64,000 bases of DNA from Mycolicibacterium sarraceniae (GTDB lineage Bacteria > Actinomycetota > Actinomycetes > Mycobacteriales > Mycobacteriaceae), in assembly GCF_010731875.1 (NCBI RefSeq), contig NZ_AP022595.1, forward strand, positions 3,596,001-3,660,000, written 5' to 3'. The translations under genes and the position numbers were made by a program. Shown here in pieces: positions 20,300-27,632 of this stretch. The notes under the pieces are model-generated. The model was not told the origin of the DNA and did not search any database. It worked only from the letters and a program-made list of their open reading frames with translations. Position 1 is the first letter of the stretch. Each line of letters opens with the position of its first letter.

Positions 20300-21255
20300 C
20301 CCGCTCGGTGGTGATCGTCGGCTTTCCCGGAGTCCAGGGGTTGGACATCGTCGGGCCGCATGATGTGTTCACCGGCGCGGCGCTGCTGACCGAGGGTGGT
20401 TACCGGGTCAGCGTGGTATCGCAGGACGGCCAGCCGATTTCGACGTCCACCAGCCTGGCCGTCGTCGCGCACGCGATGCCTGATCCAGGCGATATCGACA
20501 CCCTGGTGTTACCAGGCGGCCCCGGGATCGATGCGGCCAGGCAAGATCGGGACCTGGTGGCCTGGATCAAAACGGCGGCCAGCAACTCCCGCCGGGTGGT
20601 CAGCGTGTGTACCGGCGCGTTTCTGGCCGCCACGGCAGGACTGCTCGATGGCTGCCGGGTGACAACCCACTGGGCGTTCGCTGATCAGCTGGCCCGCGAA
20701 TTTCCGGGCATCACTGTCGATCCCGAGCCGATATTCGTGCGCAGCTCGGCGTGTGTGTGGACGGCGGCAGGTGTGAGCGCAGGCATCGATCTCTCGCTTG
20801 CGCTCGTCGAGGAGGACTACGGCGGCGAAGTGGCCCAGGCTGTTGCGCGCTGGTTGGTGGTGTATCTGCGTCGGCCCGGTGGCCAGCTGCAATTTGCCGC
20901 GCCCCTGTGGATACCGCGCGCGGGCCGCCAGTCCATCCGGGATGTGCAGGAAGCGATCGAAGCCGAACCCGGTGCCGCCCACAGCATCTCCGGGCTGGCA
21001 CAGCAGGCCGCGATGAGTCCGCGTCACTTTACCCGGGTGTTCACCGAGCAGATCGGCGAATCGCCGGGTGCCTACGTCGAACGTGTCCGCACCGAAGCCG
21101 CCCGCTGTCAGCTCGAGGAGACCGACGATACCGTCGTCACCATTGCCGAGCGGTGTGGATTTGGTACATCAGAGACCATGCGGCGGACCTTCATTCGCCG
21201 GATCGGTATCCCGCCCGACCAATACCGCAGAAGCTTCTCGTGGACGATCAGTTGA
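20296..21255 (+). CDS. GlxA-type AraC-family regulator with DJ-1/PfpI sensor domain
   Basis: A 319-residue protein with an N-terminal DJ-1/PfpI domain (residues ~1-185; nucleophile-elbow motif SVCTGAF, D17 in GLDIVGP) and a C-terminal AraC helix-turn-helix pair (~225-315; AERCGFGTSETMRRTF). Domains of this type sense small molecules or amides. The start overlaps the HMA gene stop (ATGA), making it the last gene of the PPE1-nrp operon, so it probably controls this pathway in response to product or intermediate. The DJ-1 domain is of the same superfamily as isonitrile hydratase, so an isonitrile ligand is possible. Its 3' end overlaps the opposing FadD gene by eight bases. Confidence 0.88.
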   Translation: MTRSVVIVGFPGVQGLDIVGPHDVFTGAALLTEGGYRVSVVSQDGQPISTSTSLAVVAHAMPDPGDIDTLVLPGGPGIDAARQDRDLVAWIKTAASNSRRVVSVCTGAFLAATAGLLDGCRVTTHWAFADQLAREFPGITVDPEPIFVRSSACVWTAAGVSAGIDLSLALVEEDYGGEVAQAVARWLVVYLRRPGGQLQFAAPLWIPRAGRQSIRDVQEAIEAEPGAAHSISGLAQQAAMSPRHFTRVFTEQIGESPGAYVERVRTEAARCQLEETDDTVVTIAERCGFGTSETMRRTFIRRIGIPPDQYRRSFSWTIS

Positions 21256-22765
21256 TCTGCCGTTCGCGGCCGGCCCAAAACTGTTCACGGAGGGTTCGGC
21301 GCAGGATCTTTCCGCTCGGGTTCCTCGGGATCGTGTCGACGATGTGGAACGTTCCCGGTAGCTTGAATCGGGCGACGCGCCGCATCAGGAACTGCTCGAG
21401 GTCGTCGATTCGAAGATCCGCACCGGGTTTGGCGACGATGAACGCGTGAATGCATTCACCCCTGCGGACATCAGGGGCGCCGACCACCGCGCTGTCGTGC
21501 ACTGACGGGTGAGCGTTGATCGCTTTCTCGACCTCGGCGGGATAGACGTTCTCACCGGACACGATGATGAGATCCTTGACGCGGTCGCGGATCACCACAA
21601 ACCCGTCGTCGTCCAGATATCCCGCGTCACCCGTGCGGATCCAGCCGTCGACAATGGTCTCCGCGGTCGCCGCCGGGTTGCCGAAGTACTCGAGCATTTG
21701 CGCCGGGCTCCGCAGGTAGACCTCGCCGCAGCATCCGGGCGGAAGATCGGTCCCGGCGGGATCGCGGATGGCGACAGCAACTCCCGGGTACGGGCGACCC
21801 GCGGCGTATAGGCGCTCCCGTCCCGGCAGGTGCTCGCTCGGCGGCAGACATACCGCGGTATTTCCCGTCTCGGTCAGACCGTAGATCTGCGCGAAGTCAC
21901 ACGCGAACACATCGATCGCCTGGGCAAGCAGCTCTGGGCCGATAGGAGAGCCACCGTAGACGATCTTGCGGATGGTGACGAAGTTCGACGCGGCCACGCC
22001 GGGCTCGGACACCATCATCAACAGCATCGCGGGAACGAAACAGCTGACGGTGACACCATTCTCACGGATCGTCGTCACCGCATCCGATGCACCGAATCGC
22101 GGGATCACCACGCTCGGTATCCCGCGGTTCAGGGCCTGCGTCGCCCACCACATACCACCGATGTGAAACCCTGGAAGCGCGATCAGGCTGACGTCGTCGT
22201 CGCGCCAATCGACCCAATCCAGGCCGGCATCGTCCAGGAGTTCCCGTATCGCGGTGAAGGTACGGTGTGCCAGCACAACCCCTTTGGGGCGGCCGGTGGT
22301 ACCGCTGGTGTACATCTGCACGACAGGCGTGTCGCGGTCGGCGGCGAATTCTGGGATGTCGAGTGCGAATGCCCCGTCGCGCCAGGCGGTGAAATCCTCG
22401 GCGGCTATCACAACGTCGGCCGTCAGATCGGTTCGGTCGGTGACGAGTATCCGGGCGCCGGCGTGATCGATGATGTAGTCGACTTCGTCGGTAGCCAGGC
22501 GCCAGTTCACCGGAACCAGGACTGCGCCGAGACGTGCACAGCCGTACAGCAACTCGTACAGGACCGGTGAATCGGTGGCGACGTAGACCACTCGGTCTCC
22601 GGCCGTGATGCCGGCCCCGGCAAGCGCCCGGGACACCGAAACCGACCGCGCAGCAAGCTCGGTGAACGACACCCGCATCGCACCGAAGATCAGGGCTGTG
22701 CGGTCCCCGCTGAGACGGACGTTGCGCTCGAGGGTCGAGACAAGGTCGAAATGACTACCACCCAT
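21248..22765 (-). CDS. Second fatty acyl-AMP/CoA ligase of the isonitrile set
   Basis: A 505-residue adenylate-forming enzyme with MYTSGTTGRPKGVVL, QIYGLTETGNT and the C-terminal lysine motif NPSGKILR. It is a clear relative of the FadD10-like protein at 13921 but well diverged. It is the last gene of a minus-strand trio dioxygenase-FcoT-FadD, in the same order as the first set; its ATG overlaps the FcoT stop (TAATG). No carrier protein follows, so it may load the carrier encoded at 15500 or use coenzyme A. A second acyl chain length or head group for the lipopeptide is a reasonable guess. Confidence 0.88.
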   Translation of the reverse strand: MGGSHFDLVSTLERNVRLSGDRTALIFGAMRVSFTELAARSVSVSRALAGAGITAGDRVVYVATDSPVLYELLYGCARLGAVLVPVNWRLATDEVDYIIDHAGARILVTDRTDLTADVVIAAEDFTAWRDGAFALDIPEFAADRDTPVVQMYTSGTTGRPKGVVLAHRTFTAIRELLDDAGLDWVDWRDDDVSLIALPGFHIGGMWWATQALNRGIPSVVIPRFGASDAVTTIRENGVTVSCFVPAMLLMMVSEPGVAASNFVTIRKIVYGGSPIGPELLAQAIDVFACDFAQIYGLTETGNTAVCLPPSEHLPGRERLYAAGRPYPGVAVAIRDPAGTDLPPGCCGEVYLRSPAQMLEYFGNPAATAETIVDGWIRTGDAGYLDDDGFVVIRDRVKDLIIVSGENVYPAEVEKAINAHPSVHDSAVVGAPDVRRGECIHAFIVAKPGADLRIDDLEQFLMRRVARFKLPGTFHIVDTIPRNPSGKILRRTLREQFWAGRERQIN

Positions 22766-23307
22766 TATGAATTCGTAGGCAGATCCACCAACACGATTTC
22801 GAACTCTCCCAGCGCGCTGCCGATACCGTCGTCGGTGAACTCGATGGTGGTCTGCAGAGCCAACAACGGTCGGGTCCGCCTGCGGAACTCGATGTCGGTG
22901 ATCGACAGTCTTCCGTGATACGCCCGCGCATTGATCGGCTGCCGGAACCGGGTCGCCATCTTGCTGATCAGCACCGAGGGCAGTTGGCGCTGCCAATAGT
23001 CGTCCATCGTCCAGCCGGTCAGCTCGGGGATCAATTGGTCACGAACCGATGCCGCGAGCGTGTAATAGAAGAGCTGGTTGTAGGAGATGATGAACTCGAC
23101 CGCGTTGAAATGGCCGGTTTCTTCGATATAGCACGATTGCTCGAACCCCAGTTCCCCGTCGCCGACGATCGCCGCGCCGCGCCGCGCGACTATCGCGCTC
23201 TTGAGGTAGATGGTGTCCTTGCCGACATACGGCGTCATCGTGCGATTCAGCAGAACCGCGTCGTCGTGCAAATATTCGGCCAGGCCCGGTTGCGATGTCT
23301 GCGTCAT
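22765..23307 (-). CDS. Second FcoT-like thioesterase-fold enzyme
   Basis: A 180-residue protein of the FcoT family, sharing EETGHFNAVEFIISYNQLFYY with the counterpart region of the first copy (STGHFNAVELLLCFNQLAY) and the later block PSVLISKMATRFRQPINA. The same catalytic role, glycine addition to an unsaturated acyl carrier protein, is inferred. ATG at 23307 overlaps the dioxygenase stop; the stop overlaps the ligase start. The divergence from copy one is large, so this is an old duplication or a separately acquired set, not a recent tandem copy. Confidence 0.87.
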   Translation of the reverse strand: MTQTSQPGLAEYLHDDAVLLNRTMTPYVGKDTIYLKSAIVARRGAAIVGDGELGFEQSCYIEETGHFNAVEFIISYNQLFYYTLAASVRDQLIPELTGWTMDDYWQRQLPSVLISKMATRFRQPINARAYHGRLSITDIEFRRRTRPLLALQTTIEFTDDGIGSALGEFEIVLVDLPTNS

Positions 23308-24191
23308 GCGGCGACCTCGGCGCTCAGGGGGTGTTCGTCGGTGACAGTCACGCGGAAGGACTCCGTGGGTTCGTTGGTCGGATTGTGCAGGGCTCGGTGG
23401 ATCAAGGTCCGGTTGTCCCACAGCACCAGATCGCCGGGTTCATAGGTCTGCACGAAGATGTTCGGGTGCTCGTATGAGTCGTCCAATTGTCCTGAAGCGT
23501 CGAGCAGATCGTCGAGCAGGGATGTCGGCAACGCGTTGCCGTGCGCATCTTCGATGGCGTAGGTGAATGCCTCGGAGATGTAGAGAATCCGCTCGCCGGT
23601 CGCCGGATGGACAAGCACCGTCGGCCAGGTCTGCGGCGGTGTCACCCGTTCGATGTCGGCCAGAACCTCGCCGATCGGGCGATAGACGTCCGACGGCCGG
23701 ATCTTCACATAGCGGCGGGCGCTGTGCTTGCTGACGGTACCGCCGACGGCCTCCTTGAGTCGCGGAGACAGGCGCTCGTAGGCGGTGGCCATATTGATGA
23801 ACCGGGTACCGCGGGTACCGTGGGGCAGCTTCTGCGGATAGAAGAGGGTGAACGCGAACGGTTCCGGCATGAACTGGTAGTCGGCATGCCAGAAGCCGCC
23901 GGTCTTCGGCACACCGATCTGTCCCTCGGGGCGAGTGAGGTTCGAGGAGACGAAGATCAGATCGTTCTCCGGGTGGTGGTACATCGGCTCGTAGTAGGAC
24001 ACTGGCGTCCCGAAGTGGCGTCCGAGTTCCACGAATGCGGCGGGCTTGAGCTCTTGAGCTTTGAGGATGACGACCTTGTTCGTATAAATGTGGTGCCGAA
24101 GTAGTTGGATGTCATCGCTGGTCGCCACCGCCTGGTCGAAGTGGTGTACCTCGATACCGGCGTGGTCGTCGGATCTGGTCGTCAGTTGCAT
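23304..24191 (-). CDS. Second Fe(II)/2-oxoglutarate dioxygenase, isonitrile-forming type
   Basis: A 295-residue TauD-family enzyme with iron ligands H102 and D104 (GFWHADYQF) and distal H265 (LWDNRTLIHRALH). It is colinear with the first copy at 12486 (shared [18 protein letters not shown] block and [17 protein letters not shown]). ATG at 24191 is preceded by AGGAAG. First gene of the three-gene minus-strand operon, driven by a candidate promoter at 24327-24353. All residues expected for activity are present, so both sets appear functional. Confidence 0.9.
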   Translation of the reverse strand: MQLTTRSDDHAGIEVHHFDQAVATSDDIQLLRHHIYTNKVVILKAQELKPAAFVELGRHFGTPVSYYEPMYHHPENDLIFVSSNLTRPEGQIGVPKTGGFWHADYQFMPEPFAFTLFYPQKLPHGTRGTRFINMATAYERLSPRLKEAVGGTVSKHSARRYVKIRPSDVYRPIGEVLADIERVTPPQTWPTVLVHPATGERILYISEAFTYAIEDAHGNALPTSLLDDLLDASGQLDDSYEHPNIFVQTYEPGDLVLWDNRTLIHRALHNPTNEPTESFRVTVTDEHPLSAEVAA

Positions 24192-24326
24192 CAAGGGTCT
24201 TCCTGTCGCGGAGGGCGTCGGCCGGTGCGATCATGTCCGTTCTGCCAGTGGGCCAACGGATTAGGACGGCGGCGTCGAAGGCTGCGTAGACGCCTGCCAC
24301 CCTCTCGTTGGTCGGTCGAGGTATTT

Positions 24327-24353
24327 GTCGGCAGATATTGACGCTTAGTTCCC
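24327..24353 (-). promoter_or_regulatory. Candidate ECF sigma promoter of the second dioxygenase operon
   Basis: On the minus strand: GGGAAC, 16 bases (ending ATCTG), then CCGAC. The match to the PPE1 operon site includes the flanking TA after GGGAAC and the spacing. It lies 136 bases upstream of the start at 24191. The strand, the spacing and the position in the divergent gap with the acyltransferase gene all fit a promoter, but no expression data exist. Confidence 0.45.
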
Positions 24354-24474
24354 GACGATCGACGATGTCTTCTTCGCATAGGAACCGTGAACGGCGGGAT
24401 GTACATTGAGCGCCGCGCACCCTGGATACCGATAGCCTCTCGTGGCGCTGGATCGGCTCGGAAGAAGGGCCCAC

Positions 24475-25821
24475 ATGAACACCCCGATCGACAACACTCT
24501 GGCCTATATGGATCAGGGTTCGTTTCTCGGCCTACGCGCGCTTGGCCGAGGACCGGTCATCCAGTACATCTGGATCTACGAGAACGGCGTCGATCTCGAC
24601 GGTCTGCGACGGTTCCAGCGCAACCTAAAGCACACGCTGGTGGCGCGTCTGATCGAACGATCGCCACTGCCGTTCGGCAGGCATCGTTGGGTGTCGTACG
24701 ACGGACCCGCCGATCTCGATGTCGCCGTCTCGTTGCGGAGCCGCGACGAGGTCTGGGACTGGGTCGATGAGAGGTCCTTCGTCGCGATCGATCCGGAATT
24801 CGGGCCGCCCTGGCATCTCGGGGTGCAGCCGCTCATCGGTGGTGGTGCCGCTGTGTCGCTGGCGATTTCGCACACCACAGGCGACGCGGTGGCCGGGATG
24901 CTGGCCATCGCCGACGCCGTCAACGGCACCCGCCGGAACTTCGGATTTCCGCCGCCAGGGGCGCGCAGCCGTAGACAAGCGCTTCGGCAGGACATCGTCG
25001 TCACCGCCCGCTCGGCGCTGCAGGTCCCCGCCGCGATCACCGGCGGTATGCGGGTCGCTCGTGAACAGCAGGATGACCTGTCGACCTCGGCCAGGTCGGC
25101 GTCTCCCGCGTCATCGGCGTCTACGGGCGCCGAGCGGCTGGTGGTACCCAGGATCTACGGCTACGTCGAGGCGAAGGAGTGGGACGAGCGGGCCAGAGCC
25201 CTCGGCGGGACACGCAATGTGCTGTTCGCCGGATTCTCCGCTCGCGTCGGCTATCGCCTCGGTCGCGCGGACGGCGCAGGACGCATCGTGTTATCGGTCC
25301 CGGTGAGTGAGCGTACCGAGGGCGATACACGAGCGAATCCACTCAATTCCATTACGGTGCTTGCTAACCCGAATGAGGTCACAGACGATCTCGCCGGGCT
25401 TCGGGCGGCCCTGAAACAGGCGCTCGTCGAGCTCGCGGAATCGGGGAATTCGCTGCTAGCACCGTTGGCATTGATTCCGTTCACTCCGAAGGTGGCTGTC
25501 CGCCGCTTGGAGAACCTCGTGTTGAAGGTGGGTAAACCCGTGGGCTGCACCAATATTGGTGAGATGCCACCCGAGGTGAATCGGCCCGATGGTACTGATG
25601 CGGACTTTTTCGGCACCCGTGGCGGTGAAGCTGGTGTCACGGCACCGATTTTGGAGCGTCTGGGCGGGCACTTGCTGGTGTCGGCGGCATCGCTGCGTGA
25701 CAAGGTGTGGTTCAGCGTTGCGTCGTGGGAGTCCGGCAGGATCAATACGAAAGCGGCAGTCTCCGATGTGGTGCGTGCCGCCCTCGACGATTTCGGTCTG
25801 CCGGCGACGATCGAATCCTAA
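24475..25821 (+). CDS. WS/DGAT-like acyltransferase (condensation-fold)
   Basis: A 448-residue protein of the wax ester synthase/diacylglycerol acyltransferase type. The catalytic motif, HHxxxDG in the family, reads SHTTGDA (about residue 130), so the first His is lost but HxxxD, which holds the catalytic His, is kept. Later blocks (NPLNSITVLANPNE, CTNIGEMP) match the C-terminal half of the fold. ATG at 24475 has a GAAGAAGG ribosome-binding site. It is divergent from the second dioxygenase operon and may acylate or deacylate the lipopeptide, or make a storage lipid; position favours the first. Confidence 0.8.
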   Translation: MNTPIDNTLAYMDQGSFLGLRALGRGPVIQYIWIYENGVDLDGLRRFQRNLKHTLVARLIERSPLPFGRHRWVSYDGPADLDVAVSLRSRDEVWDWVDERSFVAIDPEFGPPWHLGVQPLIGGGAAVSLAISHTTGDAVAGMLAIADAVNGTRRNFGFPPPGARSRRQALRQDIVVTARSALQVPAAITGGMRVAREQQDDLSTSARSASPASSASTGAERLVVPRIYGYVEAKEWDERARALGGTRNVLFAGFSARVGYRLGRADGAGRIVLSVPVSERTEGDTRANPLNSITVLANPNEVTDDLAGLRAALKQALVELAESGNSLLAPLALIPFTPKVAVRRLENLVLKVGKPVGCTNIGEMPPEVNRPDGTDADFFGTRGGEAGVTAPILERLGGHLLVSAASLRDKVWFSVASWESGRINTKAAVSDVVRAALDDFGLPATIES

Positions 25822-26408
25822 ACCGGTGGTGCAGGGTCGTATTGGATGTAGCGGCGGATCTCACGGGCGCGGTCGACGCCGGCAAGCCGGCTGATGAGAT
25901 GCAGCGCCATGTCGATTCCTGCCGAGACTCCCGACGCGGTGATGATGTCGCCGTCGTCGACGAACCGTTCCTCACGCCGGACATCGATCGTCGGATCGAG
26001 CGTGGTCAGCCAGTCCAGCGAGGCCCAGTGAGTGGTGGCCGGTCGATGTGACAGCAGCCCGGCTGCGGCATACACCAGAGAACCGGTGCACACGCTGGTC
26101 ATCAGGGGCACGACATCGCGTTGGCGCCGGACCCAATTTAGCCAGTCGTCGTCCTGCACCAGGGGGCGCACCCCATGGCCCCCGGGGTGCACAAGAACGT
26201 CGAGCGGCGGCGCGTCATCAAAGGAGCGGTGAGCCTGCACGACCAGGCCCTTGGCGCATAGCACCGGACCACCCGATCGAGACACGCAAGAGACGGCATA
26301 TCCATCGTCGGGAAAGTGGTGGGTCCAGGTCGACAAGACCTCCCACGGGCCGATCGCGTCCAGTTCTTCGACTCCGTCAAACAGCACGATCCCGATGTTC
26401 TTGGTCAT
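25818..26408 (-). CDS. DJ-1/PfpI family protein, candidate isonitrile hydratase
   Basis: A 196-residue single-domain DJ-1/PfpI protein. It has D17 (ELDAIGP), C107 and T108 (SVCTGSL) and ends in IQYDPAPP, all matching the layout of Pseudomonas putida isonitrile hydratase InhA (EC 4.2.1.103), in which I recall Asp17, Cys101 and Thr102 as essential. InhA hydrates isonitriles to N-substituted formamides. Lying between two isonitrile-forming gene sets, the gene could detoxify free isonitrile, recycle spent metallophore or release bound metal. It follows sigC by 21 bases on the same strand and is probably co-transcribed. The protein is shorter than InhA (~228) at the C terminus. Confidence 0.8.
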   Translation of the reverse strand: MTKNIGIVLFDGVEELDAIGPWEVLSTWTHHFPDDGYAVSCVSRSGGPVLCAKGLVVQAHRSFDDAPPLDVLVHPGGHGVRPLVQDDDWLNWVRRQRDVVPLMTSVCTGSLVYAAAGLLSHRPATTHWASLDWLTTLDPTIDVRREERFVDDGDIITASGVSAGIDMALHLISRLAGVDRAREIRRYIQYDPAPPV

Positions 26409-26429
26409 GGACGCCGAGTCCTTGAATGC

Positions 26430-26981
26430 TCAGCCCGCACGATCGTTGCGGATTGCGGCCTTGAGTAGATCCTCGCGGCCCCGCGCGACACGGGAGCGGA
26501 TGGTGCCCACCGGACAACCGCAGACCGCGGCGGCCTCGGTGTAGGACAGCCCGAGCACCTGCGTCAACATCAGGGCATCACGCCGATCGGGATCCAGGCC
26601 GTCGAGCAGCATCTTGATCTCGACGATGTCTTCGAAACTGGCTGCTCTGCGTCGGGTGTCGAGCACGGGCTCCAGATCCACGGTCGAGGTGGTGCGCGGT
26701 CGGCTCTGGTTACGGCGGATCTGATCTACGACAACGCGACGAGCGATGGACAGCAACCACGTCCGCGCTGAGGACCGGGCGGTGAACCGCGGCAGCGATC
26801 CGAGCGCGCGCAGGAAGGTCTCCTGGGTGAGATCGTCCGCAGAACCGGGGTCACCCAAGAACGCGACGGTCCGCCAGACGTCCAGCTGGGTTGCCTTGAT
26901 GAACTGTTCGAGTGCGGCAGCGTCGCCCCGACCGGCCGCGAGCGCCAGCCTGGTTATCTGGTCGTCGTCGCGTGCGCTCAC
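26430..26981 (-). CDS. sigC: ECF sigma factor SigC
   Basis: A 183-residue ECF sigma factor clearly like M. tuberculosis SigC (Rv2069): region 2 [18 protein letters not shown] and region 4 [22 protein letters not shown] at 26981 gives the N terminus (M)[13 protein letters not shown] and the family length; the frame extends further upstream but without family similarity. SigC of M. tuberculosis has been linked to control of the nrp chalkophore operon and copper acquisition. Here it lies in the same island as nrp, which makes local control likely. No adjacent anti-sigma gene is on the same strand, but a zinc-finger membrane protein is encoded at 29742. Confidence 0.92.
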   Translation of the reverse strand: MSARDDDQITRLALAAGRGDAAALEQFIKATQLDVWRTVAFLGDPGSADDLTQETFLRALGSLPRFTARSSARTWLLSIARRVVVDQIRRNQSRPRTTSTVDLEPVLDTRRRAASFEDIVEIKMLLDGLDPDRRDALMLTQVLGLSYTEAAAVCGCPVGTIRSRVARGREDLLKAAIRNDRAG

Positions 26982-27076
26982 GAAGAGCCACCTTAGGGGA
27001 TTGGCTGGAGAAACTCTCCACCGGCGAAAGATCCAGTCGCTCCTGGGTCGGGCGATCCACCGCAAGCGCCGCGCTG

Positions 27077-27103
27077 GGGAACCAGAGCGTGCCGCCGCAC
27101 GAC
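27077..27103 (+). promoter_or_regulatory. Candidate ECF sigma promoter of blaI
   Basis: GGGAAC, 16 bases, ACGAC, ending 44 bases before the blaI start. Third of four sites in the island with GGAAC-N17-CGAC. The site lies in the divergent gap between sigC and blaI. Confidence 0.4.
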
Positions 27104-27147
27104 TGAATAGCTAGGCGCGCGTGTGAAGGTGATGGAGGCGATCGGCT

Positions 27148-27609
27148 TTGGCAAAATTGAAACGTCTCGGCGACCTCGAACGCGCCGTGATGGACCATCT
27201 GTGGGACGTCGGTGGGCCACAGACCGTGCGCCAGGTCCGCGATGCCCTCTGCACCCAGCGCGAACTGGCCTACACCACCGTGATGACGGTTCTCCACAGG
27301 CTTTCCTATAAGGATCTGGTCGTCCAAATACGTGAGGATCGCGCGTATCAGTACATTCCGACCCACAACCGTGACGAACTGGTGGCCGGTCTCATGGTCG
27401 ACGTCTTGGATCAGGTCACCGACTGCGGTGACCGGCAAGCCGCGCTCATGCATTTCGTCGGGCAGGTCGGAGTCGATGAGGTAGATGCGCTGCGCCGCGC
27501 ACTCGCCGAGGCCGGCAATAACCCATCGAGCCATGCCGGCGATCACCGCCGCGGGCAGGGTCGAGAACGCGGTCCCGTTGCGCCGCAACAACTTCTGAGC
27601 GGATGGTGA
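27148..27609 (+). CDS. blaI: BlaI/CopY-type winged-helix repressor
   Basis: A 153-residue protein very like M. tuberculosis BlaI (Rv1846c) over residues 1-130: (M)AKLKRLGDLERAVMDHLW and AYTTVMTVLHRLSYKDLV form the DNA-binding domain, and VDEVDALRRALAEA the dimerisation helix. The start is TTG at 27148 with GGAGG ten bases upstream; no ATG or GTG fits better. The last ~25 residues are rich in Arg and Gly and resemble nothing in the family, perhaps a frame-altered tail. In M. tuberculosis BlaI is followed by the BlaR-like peptidase Rv1845c; none is seen here, so its signal is unclear. Divergent from sigC and convergent with ctaG. Confidence 0.88.
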   Translation: MAKLKRLGDLERAVMDHLWDVGGPQTVRQVRDALCTQRELAYTTVMTVLHRLSYKDLVVQIREDRAYQYIPTHNRDELVAGLMVDVLDQVTDCGDRQAALMHFVGQVGVDEVDALRRALAEAGNNPSSHAGDHRRGQGRERGPVAPQQLLSGW

Positions 27610-27632
27610 TGCGATGCTGAACTCGCGATCGA

